A stretch of 50,313 bases of DNA, from positions 1-50,313 of the forward strand of contig DGES01000118.1 in NCBI GenBank assembly GCA_002386065.1. The letters are read 5' to 3'. Of the stretch, positions 7,871-16,255 are shown piece after piece (the first letter of the stretch is position 1; each line of letters begins with the position of its first letter). Under the pieces are notes generated by a model. That model saw only the letters and a program-made list of their open reading frames with translations. It was not told where the DNA came from and did not search any database. The DNA is from Firmicutes bacterium UBA3920 (GTDB lineage: Bacteria; Bacillota; Clostridia; Caldicoprobacterales; Xylanivirgaceae). Position numbers and translations under genes: made by a program.

Positions 7871-8227
7871 TTGGAGTATTTAAAAGCTTTCGTGGTAGGA
7901 GGGTTAATATGTGTTGTAGGACAGATATTGATAGATAAAACAAATCTTAGTCCTGCACGGATATTGGTGATATTTGTTACATCAGGAGTAGTATTGGGTG
8001 CATTGGGTATCTATGAGCCACTTGTTCAATTTGCCGGCGCCGGCGCTAGTATCCCTCTTCCGGGATTTGGAAATACTCTTGCAAAAGGAGTTTTAGATTC
8101 AGTTAATCAAGAAGGAATTTTGGGAATATTTACAGGAGGTGTTCAAGCAGCAGCAGGTGGGATAACAGCAGCAGTGTTTTTTGGATATCTGATAGCCATT
8201 ATATTTGATCCCAAGACAAAGAGATAG
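7871..8227 (+). CDS. spoVAE: Stage V sporulation protein SpoVAE (SpoVAEb)
   Basis: A 118-residue membrane protein with three or four hydrophobic segments and the signature GAGASIPLPGFGNTLAKGVLD in the middle. This is the SpoVAEb type, paralogous to SpoVAC, and part of the dipicolinic-acid channel. The start is TTG at 7871; GGGGAGGGATG precedes it and no ATG is in register. It is the last gene of the spoVA operon: a perfect hairpin overlaps its stop codon. No spoVAF follows. Confidence 0.92.
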   Translation: MEYLKAFVVGGLICVVGQILIDKTNLSPARILVIFVTSGVVLGALGIYEPLVQFAGAGASIPLPGFGNTLAKGVLDSVNQEGILGIFTGGVQAAAGGITAAVFFGYLIAIIFDPKTKR

Positions 8228-8250
8228 GGAAGATTTTAATCTTCCCTATC
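8223..8250 (+). terminator. Hairpin after spoVAE, probable shared terminator
   Basis: GATAGGGAAGATT (8223-8235) and its exact complement (8238-8250) form a stem overlapping the spoVAE stop. The T tract after it is interrupted (a second small palindrome AAATGGCCATTT then TTTATTATT). It lies between convergent genes, so it may also serve the PBP gene from the other strand. Confidence 0.6.
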
Positions 8251-8316
8251 AAATGGCCATTTTTATTATTAAGTTAGTATTTTGCATTCTTTTTTTTATA
8301 TTCTAATTATTGGAAT

Positions 8317-11300
8317 TTAAGGGGTCTTCGTTATTTTTATTTTCATCGTCATTATTATCATTATTATCCTTTTTATCGCCTTTATCGCCTTTATCGCCTT
8401 TATTATCATTGTTATTGTCATCATTTCGTTATTTTTATTTTCATCGTCATTATTATCATTATTATCCTTTTTATCGCCTTTATCGCCTTTATCGCCTTTA
8501 TTATCATTGTTATTGTCATCATTTCTGTTTTTATTATTATCTTCATCTTCATCATCATTAGGCTGCATTGTTGGCGTAGAGTTTTCTATTCTGTTTAAAA
8601 TAGAATTAGCAGTTTGACTTAATTCGTCCATGGCTTTTTTTATATCACTAGGTTGTATAGCTTGTGTCTCACTATCTCCTGACACCTCTGATTTTTTGAG
8701 GACTTCTTCTAATTTAGTTAATGCAGCTTCTAATTGTTTCTTTTCATCGGGCGTCATCTTTTTTTTAAATCCTGGATTTTCTAAAAGTTTCTTGACTTTA
8801 TCTAAAAGTTCTTGAGCCTGTTGTCTTAATACATCTTTTTCGTTTTTAGTTTCCTTCCATTCTTTGGTATGAATTGGGCAGAAATAATCTGTATATTTTG
8901 GATTATTATAGTCCAGCTCATCTGGTCCAAGGAAGTTTTTTAGAGCGCCCGGTAAATATTTTTGTAGTTCTGCATCAGGTAATAGCCGGTAAGGCGAATT
9001 TTCTGGTAAAATGACTACTGATTTAGTAGTTAACTCAGATTCAGGGCAGTAAGGTGTTGGATATTTTCCTGAAACATTACATAGGGTTACCTTCCGGTGT
9101 ATATTACATGTCTCTGTCGGCACAGCATCTTTAGGGAAATATTCGGTTACCAAACCATGTCCTCCTGAATCATGGGCGCATAAATCTTCATTGGGTAATA
9201 GACCAGATACACCGCAGACAGTGACTTTTACCACATCTTCAGGTACACTTTCATAAAAAGGTACACTTTCTAGCTCCTCGTGAATTGGCTTCATAAGCTC
9301 TCCCCATAGAGGAGCGGCATAAGCACCTCCTGTAGAACCTCTGACGAATGAAGGTTGAAAATCGTCGTGTCCTATCCAAACTGCTCCAGTATAATAAGGC
9401 GTAAATCCGGCAAAATAAACGCCTCTAAAGTCTGAGTTAGTTCCAGTCTTTCCTGCTACAGGCATGGAATTATTAAAGCGAGCTTTACCACCGGTACCAT
9501 TGTTTACAGCATCTTCCATCCAGTCTGTTAAAATAAAAGTGGTACTCTCTTTAAAAACAGATCTTGTTATTTGATTAGATGTATTTAGAATTTCTTTATC
9601 ATTCTTATCTAATACTTTGGTAAAGGATATAGGCTCTTGATATACACCTTTATTTGCTATTGTGGCAAAAGCAGCAGTAATTTCAACCATATTATTGCCA
9701 TGAGTCCCTAGTGCTAAAGCAGCAGGAGAGGGTGAACCATTAGTATATCCAGGAATATCCTCTTCATCTATTCCAAGTTCAATTAGTTTATTTGCAGAAT
9801 ATTGAGGTCCAATTCTATCTGCTACTATTCTTGCTGATACTACATTCAAAGAACGTTTTATACCTGTTCTTACATCGGTAGGTCCTGTATAACCTCCACC
9901 TTCATAGTTTTGGGGATAACCATTTTTACTCTGCCAGCCTTCAATAGGGGCTTTTATATTTTCAAATATTATACCACCAGGATAACCAGCTTCTATGAAA
10001 GGAGCATATACTGCTAGTGGTTTCATTGATGAACCCAGTGGTAATTTAGACATAAATGCTCTGTTGAGTTGTCTATGTTGTGTAGGTGGTTGTTTGCCTC
10101 CTACAACCCCTCTTATTTCGCCCGTGCTTTGATCCATTATAACTGCAGCTACCTGCGGTTGAGGTACACCCTGAGAACTCACACTATATTTGTCAGGGTT
10201 GGCAAGTTGAGGCAAGTTTTCATAGTTATATATGACATTTTCCATTGTTTCTTGGATATCAGGATCTACAGTTGTATATATCTTTAATCCACCGCCATAT
10301 ATAAGTTGTTCTGCTTTATTACGGCCCTCATCACCTTTCCAATCCTTTTGTTCCATTATCTTATCTCTGACATCATATATTACGTATTCTATAAAATAAG
10401 GCATAGGATACAATTGTTTGGATTGAGATTCTTTAATTATATGAACTTGATTCTTTTCGGATTCAAGATTATTTTCATCAAATTTTGCTTCTTCGTATTC
10501 TTCTTTAGTTATATATTCATTTTCATACATGGCCTTAAGAACTATATTAGTTCTCTTATATGTCCATTCAGGAGTTCCTCTACCACCACTTGAAATGGGC
10601 AAGAGGTTCCTTCGAGGGTCAAATTTTGAGGGATTTTGCGTAGTTCCAGCTAATATAGCACATTCTCGCAAGGTTAATTCATCTAATTCTTTTCCAAAAT
10701 AGTCTTTTGCAGCTACCTTTACACCATAATTTGAACCTCCTAGATGAATAGTATTTAGATAGGCTTCTAATATCTGATCTTTATCATATTTTTTTTCTAG
10801 TTGGATTGCAAGATACATCTCTTGGATCTTTCGTTTGTATGTTCTTTCTGGAGAAAGAATACTATTCTTTATAAGTTGTTGGGTTATAGTACTTGCTCCT
10901 TGTACCGAATCATTTTTGAGATTGTTTACGAATGCCCCTATCATTCTTCTATAGTCAATGCCCTTATGAGAATAAAATCTGACATCTTCTACAGCAATAA
11001 ATGCATTTCGCAGAGTCTTAGGTATTTCTTCTATTGGTGCCCAAACTCTGTTTTCAAACCCAAAATATTCTGTTATCAAATTTCCATCTTTATCGTATAT
11101 GAATGAAGTTTCACTTTGATCTTCAATCTTGGCAATATCTAGTTCAGGTGTAGAGTCCAAATAAGCCTTACCAATGCCAAGTACTGCTCCAAAAGCTGCA
11201 AAAGCAACTACAAGAATGAGTAAAACAAACATTTTTAGTGTAGTTACAAGCACTTCTATGGCTAAATTAGATTGCTTTTTTTTGTTCTTAAAGCGTTGTC

Positions 11301-11376
11301 GAGATCGAGTTCTCTTTTTTTCTCCATCTATATCGTTATTACCATTTATCTGGTTTTTATTTTCTGACAAGTCCAT
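8317..11376 (-). CDS. Class A penicillin-binding protein (PBP1A type)
   Basis: A 1019-residue bifunctional peptidoglycan synthase. It has a basic cytoplasmic N-terminus, one membrane anchor (about 48-70), a GT51 glycosyltransferase domain with catalytic Glu130 (AVEDVRFYSHKGID) and GASTITQQ (160-167), then a transpeptidase domain with SxxK at Ser449-Lys452, SLN, and KTGT at 643. A Cys-containing stretch (CGVSGLLP, CNIHR, CP) and a charged helical linker follow. The tail is rich in Asp, Asn and Lys with KGD repeats. The last 35 residues are the product of the 98-bp duplication read out of frame, rich in Met, Ile and Lys. With one repeat copy the protein would end EDPLNSNN at a TAG at 8303-8305. 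The start is well placed after GGAGGTTAG. Convergent with the spoVA operon. Confidence 0.93.
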   Translation of the reverse strand: MDLSENKNQINGNNDIDGEKKRTRSRQRFKNKKKQSNLAIEVLVTTLKMFVLLILVVAFAAFGAVLGIGKAYLDSTPELDIAKIEDQSETSFIYDKDGNLITEYFGFENRVWAPIEEIPKTLRNAFIAVEDVRFYSHKGIDYRRMIGAFVNNLKNDSVQGASTITQQLIKNSILSPERTYKRKIQEMYLAIQLEKKYDKDQILEAYLNTIHLGGSNYGVKVAAKDYFGKELDELTLRECAILAGTTQNPSKFDPRRNLLPISSGGRGTPEWTYKRTNIVLKAMYENEYITKEEYEEAKFDENNLESEKNQVHIIKESQSKQLYPMPYFIEYVIYDVRDKIMEQKDWKGDEGRNKAEQLIYGGGLKIYTTVDPDIQETMENVIYNYENLPQLANPDKYSVSSQGVPQPQVAAVIMDQSTGEIRGVVGGKQPPTQHRQLNRAFMSKLPLGSSMKPLAVYAPFIEAGYPGGIIFENIKAPIEGWQSKNGYPQNYEGGGYTGPTDVRTGIKRSLNVVSARIVADRIGPQYSANKLIELGIDEEDIPGYTNGSPSPAALALGTHGNNMVEITAAFATIANKGVYQEPISFTKVLDKNDKEILNTSNQITRSVFKESTTFILTDWMEDAVNNGTGGKARFNNSMPVAGKTGTNSDFRGVYFAGFTPYYTGAVWIGHDDFQPSFVRGSTGGAYAAPLWGELMKPIHEELESVPFYESVPEDVVKVTVCGVSGLLPNEDLCAHDSGGHGLVTEYFPKDAVPTETCNIHRKVTLCNVSGKYPTPYCPESELTTKSVVILPENSPYRLLPDAELQKYLPGALKNFLGPDELDYNNPKYTDYFCPIHTKEWKETKNEKDVLRQQAQELLDKVKKLLENPGFKKKMTPDEKKQLEAALTKLEEVLKKSEVSGDSETQAIQPSDIKKAMDELSQTANSILNRIENSTPTMQPNDDEDEDNNKNRNDDNNNDNKGDKGDKGDKKDNNDNNDDENKNNEMMTITMIIKAIKAIKAIKRIIMIIMTMKIKITKTP
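8327..8522. repeat. 98-bp tandem duplication in the PBP gene
   Basis: Bases 8327-8424 are repeated exactly as 8425-8522, and the identity runs three bases further. Each unit also contains internal GATAAAGGC-type nine-base repeats (read on the minus strand). Since 98 is not a multiple of three, the copy read second on the minus strand is translated in another frame. Exact identity suggests a recent slippage event, or an assembly or sequencing error. Confidence 0.9.
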
Positions 11377-11409
11377 TTCTAACCTCCAAAAGAAATTTTA
11401 TTAAATCAT

Positions 11410-11418
11410 ATTATAACA
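11410..11418 (-). promoter_or_regulatory. Extended -10 promoter of the PBP gene
   Basis: On the minus strand the sequence TGTTATAAT is a perfect extended -10 element (TGn plus TATAAT), about 35 bases before the start codon. No good -35 box is found, which is tolerated by extended -10 promoters. Confidence 0.5.
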
Positions 11419-11538
11419 CATTATTACAATTTGTAGAACTAAAAAAGCTATTAAGATAATATTATAATTGCATAATGCTATCAAATTGTAAAGATTATTT
11501 GAAATTTATCATAGAATATAGTGAAGGATGTGATTTGA

Positions 11539-12192
11539 TTGCCATATAGACGATTTAATCGTATATATATATATATTATACTCATACTGTTTATTTTTCT
11601 TACATGTTTTATGTTTATTGAAAAAGGAATAAAACCTACTGTTATTGCAATGTCTGAGGCAAAAGTTCAATATATGGCAACTATTGCAATGAATAATGCA
11701 GTAAAGGATGTATTGAGTTCTGATATAAAATATACAGATCTTGTAAACATATTGACTGATAACAATGGTAACATTACTATGATACAAGCGAATACTGTTA
11801 AAATGAATAGTCTTGCAGCTGAAGCTTCGAGTAATACTCTAGATGAAATAACAAAGATGGGAGAGCAAGGGATAGAAATTCCACTTGGTTCGACCTTTAA
11901 TAGTCGTATATTAGCAGGCATGGGACCTAATATTAAGATAAAGATTATTCCTGTAGGTTCAGTTTCAAATGAATTTGCTACAGAATTTGAAAATGCTGGC
12001 ATTAATCAAACTAGACATAAGATTTATCTTAATATGCGGACACAAGTACGAGTAGTAGTGCCATTAGAAAGTAATATAGTTACTGTATCTGCTAAGATAC
12101 CTATAAGTGAAAGTATAATTGTAGGTGAGGTACCAGATTATTATGTAAATGTGGATGAAAAAGATAGGATGTTAGATCTTATTCCACGTTAA
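11539..12192 (+). CDS. yunB: Sporulation protein YunB
   Basis: A 217-residue protein with one N-terminal membrane anchor (about 9-27) and a soluble domain outside. The family signature is visible: EAKVQYMATIAMNNAV after the anchor, GIEIPLGSTFNSRILAGMGPNI (two parts around 115-136), and the C-terminal MRTQVRVVVPLES followed by PISESIIVGEVPDYY. In Bacillus subtilis YunB is a sigma-E-dependent protein whose loss impairs sporulation; the biochemical role is unknown. The start is TTG 11539 after GAAGGATGTGA. A CATAGAATA upstream resembles a sigma-E -10, without a convincing -35. The gene is divergent from the PBP gene and stands alone. Confidence 0.9.
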   Translation: MPYRRFNRIYIYIILILFIFLTCFMFIEKGIKPTVIAMSEAKVQYMATIAMNNAVKDVLSSDIKYTDLVNILTDNNGNITMIQANTVKMNSLAAEASSNTLDEITKMGEQGIEIPLGSTFNSRILAGMGPNIKIKIIPVGSVSNEFATEFENAGINQTRHKIYLNMRTQVRVVVPLESNIVTVSAKIPISESIIVGEVPDYYVNVDEKDRMLDLIPR

Positions 12193-12371
12193 TTCATATA
12201 ATGTCTGTAATTGATATTTAAGTTTTTGAAAAATAAAGAAAAAGTTGTACAGGCTCATAAATAACATTGAATTAAACGTATAATATTTTATTAATTGATT
12301 TACATCTTAAATCTTAAAATCATTGGATATATGTGGTTTTAAAAATACGAAAACTTAAGTATTTACCAGGG

Positions 12372-12400
12372 TTTACATACAATATGAGTTGTGATATTAT
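12372..12400 (+). promoter_or_regulatory. Sigma-A-type promoter of yebC
   Basis: TTTACA (12372-12377), a 17-base spacer and TATTAT (12395-12400); each hexamer differs from consensus by one base. It lies 40 bases before the yebC start. Confidence 0.7.
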
Positions 12401-12439
12401 TAAATGGTAATTATGAATATGGAGGAGGTTTATATAGAT

Positions 12440-13180
12440 ATGGCAGGTCATTCTAAATGGGCAAATATAAAACGGAAAAAAGCTAAGACAGATGCCCAGA
12501 GAGGGAAAATTTTTACTAAACTAGGAAGGGCTATTTCTGTTGCCGTAAAAGAAGGAGGAAGTGATCCTGAACTAAATCCTCGTTTAAAAGATGCAATTGC
12601 TAAAGCAAAAGAGGCAAATATGCCTAATGAGAATATAGAGAGATGTATAAAAAAAGCTTCTGGAGAACTTGGGTCTGTCGTCTATGAAGAAATAACATAT
12701 GAAGGATATGGGCCAAATGGTGTTGCTATAATAGTAGAAGTATTGACAGATAACAGGAATCGTACAGCAGGTGAAATACGCCATTTGTTTGACCGAAGTG
12801 GTGGTAGTCTTGGGGCAACTGGATGTGTTTCTTGGATGTTCGATAGAAAAGGCATTATTGTAATAGAGAAAACAGAAGAGGTAGATGAAGATAATCTTAT
12901 AATGTGTGCATTAGAAGCTGGCGCTGATGATGTACTAGACGAAGATGAAGTTTTTGAAGTAATAACTCAACCAACGAATTTTTCTGAAGTAAGAGAACAC
13001 TTAGAAAAAAATGGTTTCAAGTTTATATCAGCGGATGTTGAAATGGTACCTCAAAATTACGTAAAGTTAAATGAAGAAGAATCAAAGAAAATATTGGCAT
13101 TGGTAGATCAAATAGAAGACAATGATGATGTTCAGCATGTATATCATAATCTTGATTTTGAAGATTTAAATCTAGAGTGA
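12440..13180 (+). CDS. yebC: YebC/PmpR family protein
   Basis: A 246-residue member of the YebC/TACO1 family. Members have been described as transcriptional regulators and, more recently, as factors that help ribosomes through difficult peptide sequences; which applies here cannot be told. The signature N-terminus MAGHSKWANIKRKK is intact, as are ITYEGYGPNGVAIIVE (around 90-105) and GGSLGATGCVSWMF. The start is ATG 12440, preceded by GGAGGAGG at 12421-12428; longer in-frame starts upstream would add residues that no family member has. The gene has its own promoter. Confidence 0.95.
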   Translation: MAGHSKWANIKRKKAKTDAQRGKIFTKLGRAISVAVKEGGSDPELNPRLKDAIAKAKEANMPNENIERCIKKASGELGSVVYEEITYEGYGPNGVAIIVEVLTDNRNRTAGEIRHLFDRSGGSLGATGCVSWMFDRKGIIVIEKTEEVDEDNLIMCALEAGADDVLDEDEVFEVITQPTNFSEVREHLEKNGFKFISADVEMVPQNYVKLNEEESKKILALVDQIEDNDDVQHVYHNLDFEDLNLE

Positions 13181-13208
13181 AGTATAAATTTTTTGCGTAT
13201 CGCGATTA

Positions 13209-13217
13209 TGTTATAAT
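13209..13217 (+). promoter_or_regulatory. Extended -10 promoter of the ATP-cone gene
   Basis: TGTTATAAT (13209-13217) is a perfect extended -10 element about 90 bases before the ATP-cone start. No recognisable -35. It probably drives the ATP-cone gene and the membrane protein after it. Confidence 0.5.
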
Positions 13218-13304
13218 ATATATGTAATATTGCTGGATAAAGATTGCATTTTAAAATAAGTAAAAATAAGTAGTTGTTATTATAGTATATAAGGGGTGTA
13301 GATT

Positions 13305-13580
13305 ATGAAGGTCCTAAAGAGGGACGGTAGATTTCAAGATTATGATCTAGATAAAATAAAGTTGTCTATTGAGAGAGCTTCTGACGAAGCAAGACAGCCT
13401 TTTACTCTATCAGATATTGAAATATTAAGTAAGGATATACACAGGAAAATACTAAATATGAAAAAAGATGTTATTAGCTCAGTGGAAATCCATAATATAG
13501 TATATAATCAGTTGAAAAATGCAGGTTTTGATGAAGTAGCAAAATGCTATAGAGATTATGCGAAGAACAACTATGCTTAA
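13305..13580 (+). CDS. Stand-alone ATP-cone domain protein
   Basis: A 91-residue protein that is nothing but one ATP-cone domain. It opens with the typical VLKRDGRFQDYDLDKIKLSIERA and contains the later SSVEIHNIVYNQLKNAGFDEVAKCYRDYA. ATP-cones sense ATP or dATP at the N-terminus of ribonucleotide reductases and in the repressor NrdR. This one has no zinc ribbon (so it is not NrdR) and no reductase domain. It may act as a separate nucleotide-sensing partner, but no target is adjacent. ATG 13305 follows AAGGGGTG. The domain call is firm; the function is unknown. Confidence 0.85.
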   Translation: MKVLKRDGRFQDYDLDKIKLSIERASDEARQPFTLSDIEILSKDIHRKILNMKKDVISSVEIHNIVYNQLKNAGFDEVAKCYRDYAKNNYA

Positions 13581-13609
13581 ATTAAATGTATGTGTGAGGA
13601 GGAGACAAT

Positions 13610-14185
13610 GTGACTAAGAAAGTAATAGCTAAAGCTATAAGTGTCCTTACACTTGTTCCCGTGGTTGCAGCAGTGGTTGTTACATGGCTCTTTATAAGTA
13701 TGAGGGAAAGTTTCGAGAGCATTTGGTGGTATATATATTCATTAGTGTTTTTAACAATTATCCCTATATCTGCATATCCATTAAAATATCTATTTCCGTC
13801 CATAAAACAACAAGGCAGAAAAGGTGAGAGAAAATTAGCATTTATAATGGGGGTAATAGGTTATACATTAGGAACGCTTTTTTGTTTTATATTAAATAGC
13901 CCATGCATAGTTAGAAAAATATTTTTAGCCTATTTGTTTTCTGGTTTGGTTCTTTCATTTGTTAATAAGGTGGTAAATTTAAAAGCAAGTGGTCATGCAT
14001 GTGGCATATCTGGACCATTGACTCTTTTAATATATTTTAGTGGTTGGCATACTATTTGGACATTGATTATACTACCAATAGTATATTGGGCAAGAAAGCA
14101 ATTAGGTAGACATACATTAAAAGAATTGATTGTAGGAACATTAGTTGGTATTTTTTCTACTATACTTGCATTGATTGTAGCATAA
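13610..14185 (+). CDS. PAP2-like membrane phosphatase family protein
   Basis: A 191-residue protein with five or six membrane segments. Two of three motifs of the PAP2 (type 2 phosphatidate phosphatase) superfamily are visible: ASGHACG with SGH at 127-129, and ARKQLGRHTLKE at 161-172, where the usual SRxxxxxHxxxD has Ala for Ser and Glu for Asp. The distance between them (33 residues) is normal. The first motif KxxxxxxRP is not evident. It could act on a lipid phosphate or undecaprenyl pyrophosphate, or have lost activity. The start is GTG 13610 after GAGGAGGAG. It lies 29 bases after the ATP-cone gene. Confidence 0.6.
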   Translation: MTKKVIAKAISVLTLVPVVAAVVVTWLFISMRESFESIWWYIYSLVFLTIIPISAYPLKYLFPSIKQQGRKGERKLAFIMGVIGYTLGTLFCFILNSPCIVRKIFLAYLFSGLVLSFVNKVVNLKASGHACGISGPLTLLIYFSGWHTIWTLIILPIVYWARKQLGRHTLKELIVGTLVGIFSTILALIVA

Positions 14186-14218
14186 TTGCAATTATATGTA
14201 TATATATAACAAACATGG

Positions 14219-14261
14219 AAACACTATAATTCAAAGTATAGCTGGAGGGATTATAGTGTTT
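14219..14261 (+). promoter_or_regulatory. Hairpin enclosing the ribosome site and start codon of the bofC-like gene
   Basis: AAACACTATAAT (14219-14230) and ATTATAGTGTTT (14250-14261) are exact complements. The 19-base loop holds the ribosome site GGAGGG and the right arm holds the GTG start (14256-14258). Folding would limit translation. The arm is followed by TACTTTTTT, so the same structure could act as a terminator for the PAP2-like gene. Which of these happens is inference. Confidence 0.55.
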
Positions 14262-14879
14262 ACTTTTTTAAAAGATAAAAAAAAGTTAATATTTTTAATT
14301 ATTATTATGTTGTCTATATTATTATTTGCAATGATAATTTCCTATAGTTATGTAAAAAACATCTCATTAAAAAAATATCTACAACGGTATGATATAGGAA
14401 ATACAATTCAAGAGAAAAATAATAATGTTCCAGTTAAACTAGAAGAGGGGACATTATCTTTAACTAACGAAAAGGAAGTACTAACAACAGAAGATACTAT
14501 TATATCTAAAAAATATGTATATAATTCATGTAGTCATGTTCATTTATTAGAAGAGTCAATATCTTATAACGATATTGGTATTACTAGGGAAGAATTTTCA
14601 CGAAGGTATTTTAATTGGGATATAAAAATATTTAATGCAAAAAATATTGTTATGGAAAAGGTTATAGAAGGTTATTGCCCAAATCATTATATATTACAGG
14701 AAGTTGATAACTATATCGCCATATGCCAATCGGATATAGATGGTAATTTAGACATTGTTAAAAAAATAGATATATCGTTTGAATATTTGCCAAAAGAGTG
14801 GAAGGAACAATTTAAAAAAGGATTAATAATGGAGACATTAGAAGAAATAGAACAAGTTATAGAGGATATAGAGAGTTAA
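14256..14879 (+). CDS. BofC-like protein (intersigma control family)
   Basis: A 207-residue protein with a short basic start, one membrane anchor (about 11-31) and an external domain. The C-terminal part follows the BofC_C pattern: a CxH motif (NSCSHVHLL), REEFSRRYFNWDIKIF, EGYCPNHYIL with a second Cys, and the end FEYLPKEWKEQFKKGL followed by EDIES. In Bacillus, BofC sits in the forespore outer membrane space and restrains the SpoIVB protease that triggers sigma-K activation. Whether this homologue does so is not shown. GTG 14256 lies five bases after GGAGGGA; an ATG at 14196 in frame has no ribosome site. The start is inside a hairpin. Confidence 0.7.
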   Translation: MFTFLKDKKKLIFLIIIMLSILLFAMIISYSYVKNISLKKYLQRYDIGNTIQEKNNNVPVKLEEGTLSLTNEKEVLTTEDTIISKKYVYNSCSHVHLLEESISYNDIGITREEFSRRYFNWDIKIFNAKNIVMEKVIEGYCPNHYILQEVDNYIAICQSDIDGNLDIVKKIDISFEYLPKEWKEQFKKGLIMETLEEIEQVIEDIES

Positions 14880-14981
14880 GTAATACATAAAACCAGACAA
14901 AGGATATCAATTTATTAAAATAAATTCTGGCAAAATATATAAGAATACTATATACTGTAATAAAAAAGGGGGGTAAAGAGA

Positions 14982-16226
14982 ATGAATGTAATTTTAAAGC
15001 AGGCTCAGCAAGCGAAAGAAGCTAGTTATGATCTTGCAAATTTATCATGTAACATAAAAAATAATGCCCTTCTAAATATGGCTGAATCACTTATACATAA
15101 TGCTGCATCTATTATTGAAAAAAACCAATTGGATATGGAAGATGCAAAAAAAGAGGGTAAATCAAAAGCATTTTTAGATAGATTAAAACTAGATAAAAGT
15201 CGAATAGAGTTGATGGCAGAAGGACTCAAAAGTATAGCGCAACTTCCTGATCCAATTGGCGAGACGATTGCAATGTGGAGACGTCCCAATGGTTTAGAGA
15301 TAGGACAAAGGCGTGTTCCATTAGGGGTCATTGGTATAATCTATGAAGCAAGACCCAATGTTACCGTTGATGCAGTCGGTCTATGTCTAAAGACAGGAAA
15401 TTCAGCCATATTACGAGGTGGTTCTGACGCTATTTATTCTAATAGAGCCATTATAAAAATACTATCTAAAGCGGCATATGAATCTGGAATTCCTCAAGGA
15501 GCGTTTTCATTAATAGAAGATACTACTCGTGAGAGTGTTGAATTTTTAATGAAGTTAAATGGATTAATAGATGTATTAATACCCAGAGGTGGAGCAGAAC
15601 TTATCAAAAATGTTACCCAAAATGCAACCATACCTGTTATTGAAACAGGTATGGGTAATTGTCATATCTATGTAGATAGTAACAGTCGACAGGATATGGC
15701 AAAGGATATAATTGTAAATGCTAAAACACAACGTCCTGGCGTATGTAATGCAGTAGAGACGCTGTTAATAGATGAAAAGATAGCCAAGGATTTTTTACCA
15801 GAAATTGCATCGGCTTTAAAAGAAAAAGGAGTAGAGTTAAGAGGCTGTAAGAAGACACAAAAGCTAATAGACTGTGTACCTGCAAAAGATGAGGACTGGT
15901 ACACAGAATATCTAGATTATATACTTGCAATAAAAATTGTAGATGGAATAGACAGTGCTATATCTCATATAAACATATATGGTTCAGGGCATTCGGAAGC
16001 CATTATTACGTCTGACTATTTTAATGCTCAAAAGTTTTTAAATGAGGTTGATGCAGCAGCTGTGTATGTAAATGCCTCTACACGCTTCACAGATGGTTTT
16101 GAGTATGGATTTGGTGCAGAGATAGGTATAAGTACACAAAAATTGCATGCGAGGGGTCCTATGGGATTAGAGGCCCTTACAACTATAAAATATATTATCA
16201 ATGGTAATGGACAGATAAGAAATTGA
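14982..16226 (+). CDS. proA: Gamma-glutamyl phosphate reductase (proline biosynthesis)
   Basis: A 414-residue enzyme reducing gamma-glutamyl phosphate to glutamate semialdehyde with NADPH, the second step of proline synthesis. It has the aldehyde dehydrogenase fold with RRVPLGVIGIIYEARPNVT (around 106-124), LRGGSDA, the catalytic cysteine in RPGVCNAVETLL and FGAEIGISTQKLHARGPMGL near the C-terminus. Full length. ATG 14982 follows AAAGGGGGG. proB, usually the neighbour, is absent here, so glutamate kinase must be encoded elsewhere. It is monocistronic, closed by the terminator at 16223. Confidence 0.96.
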   Translation: MNVILKQAQQAKEASYDLANLSCNIKNNALLNMAESLIHNAASIIEKNQLDMEDAKKEGKSKAFLDRLKLDKSRIELMAEGLKSIAQLPDPIGETIAMWRRPNGLEIGQRRVPLGVIGIIYEARPNVTVDAVGLCLKTGNSAILRGGSDAIYSNRAIIKILSKAAYESGIPQGAFSLIEDTTRESVEFLMKLNGLIDVLIPRGGAELIKNVTQNATIPVIETGMGNCHIYVDSNSRQDMAKDIIVNAKTQRPGVCNAVETLLIDEKIAKDFLPEIASALKEKGVELRGCKKTQKLIDCVPAKDEDWYTEYLDYILAIKIVDGIDSAISHINIYGSGHSEAIITSDYFNAQKFLNEVDAAAVYVNASTRFTDGFEYGFGAEIGISTQKLHARGPMGLEALTTIKYIINGNGQIRN

Positions 16227-16255
16227 AAAGGGCTATTTAAAACAGCCCTTTTCAA
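16223..16255 (+). terminator. Intrinsic terminator of proA
   Basis: TTGAAAAGGGCT (16223-16234) pairs exactly with AGCCCTTTTCAA (16244-16255) over a nine-base loop; the stem overlaps the proA stop. The T tract is the CCCTTTT inside the right arm. Confidence 0.8.

Noticed and set aside
8327..8522. CRISPR-like or satellite array
   Set aside because: There are only two adjoining copies with no spacers, and they lie in a coding sequence.
8310..8561. A + strand open frame rich in Ser, Tyr and His across the repeat
   Set aside because: It is the shadow of the repetitive PBP 3' end, low in complexity and without a ribosome site.
11485..11538. Sigma-E promoter of yunB
   Set aside because: CATAGAATA resembles a sigma-E -10, but no acceptable -35 lies at the right distance.
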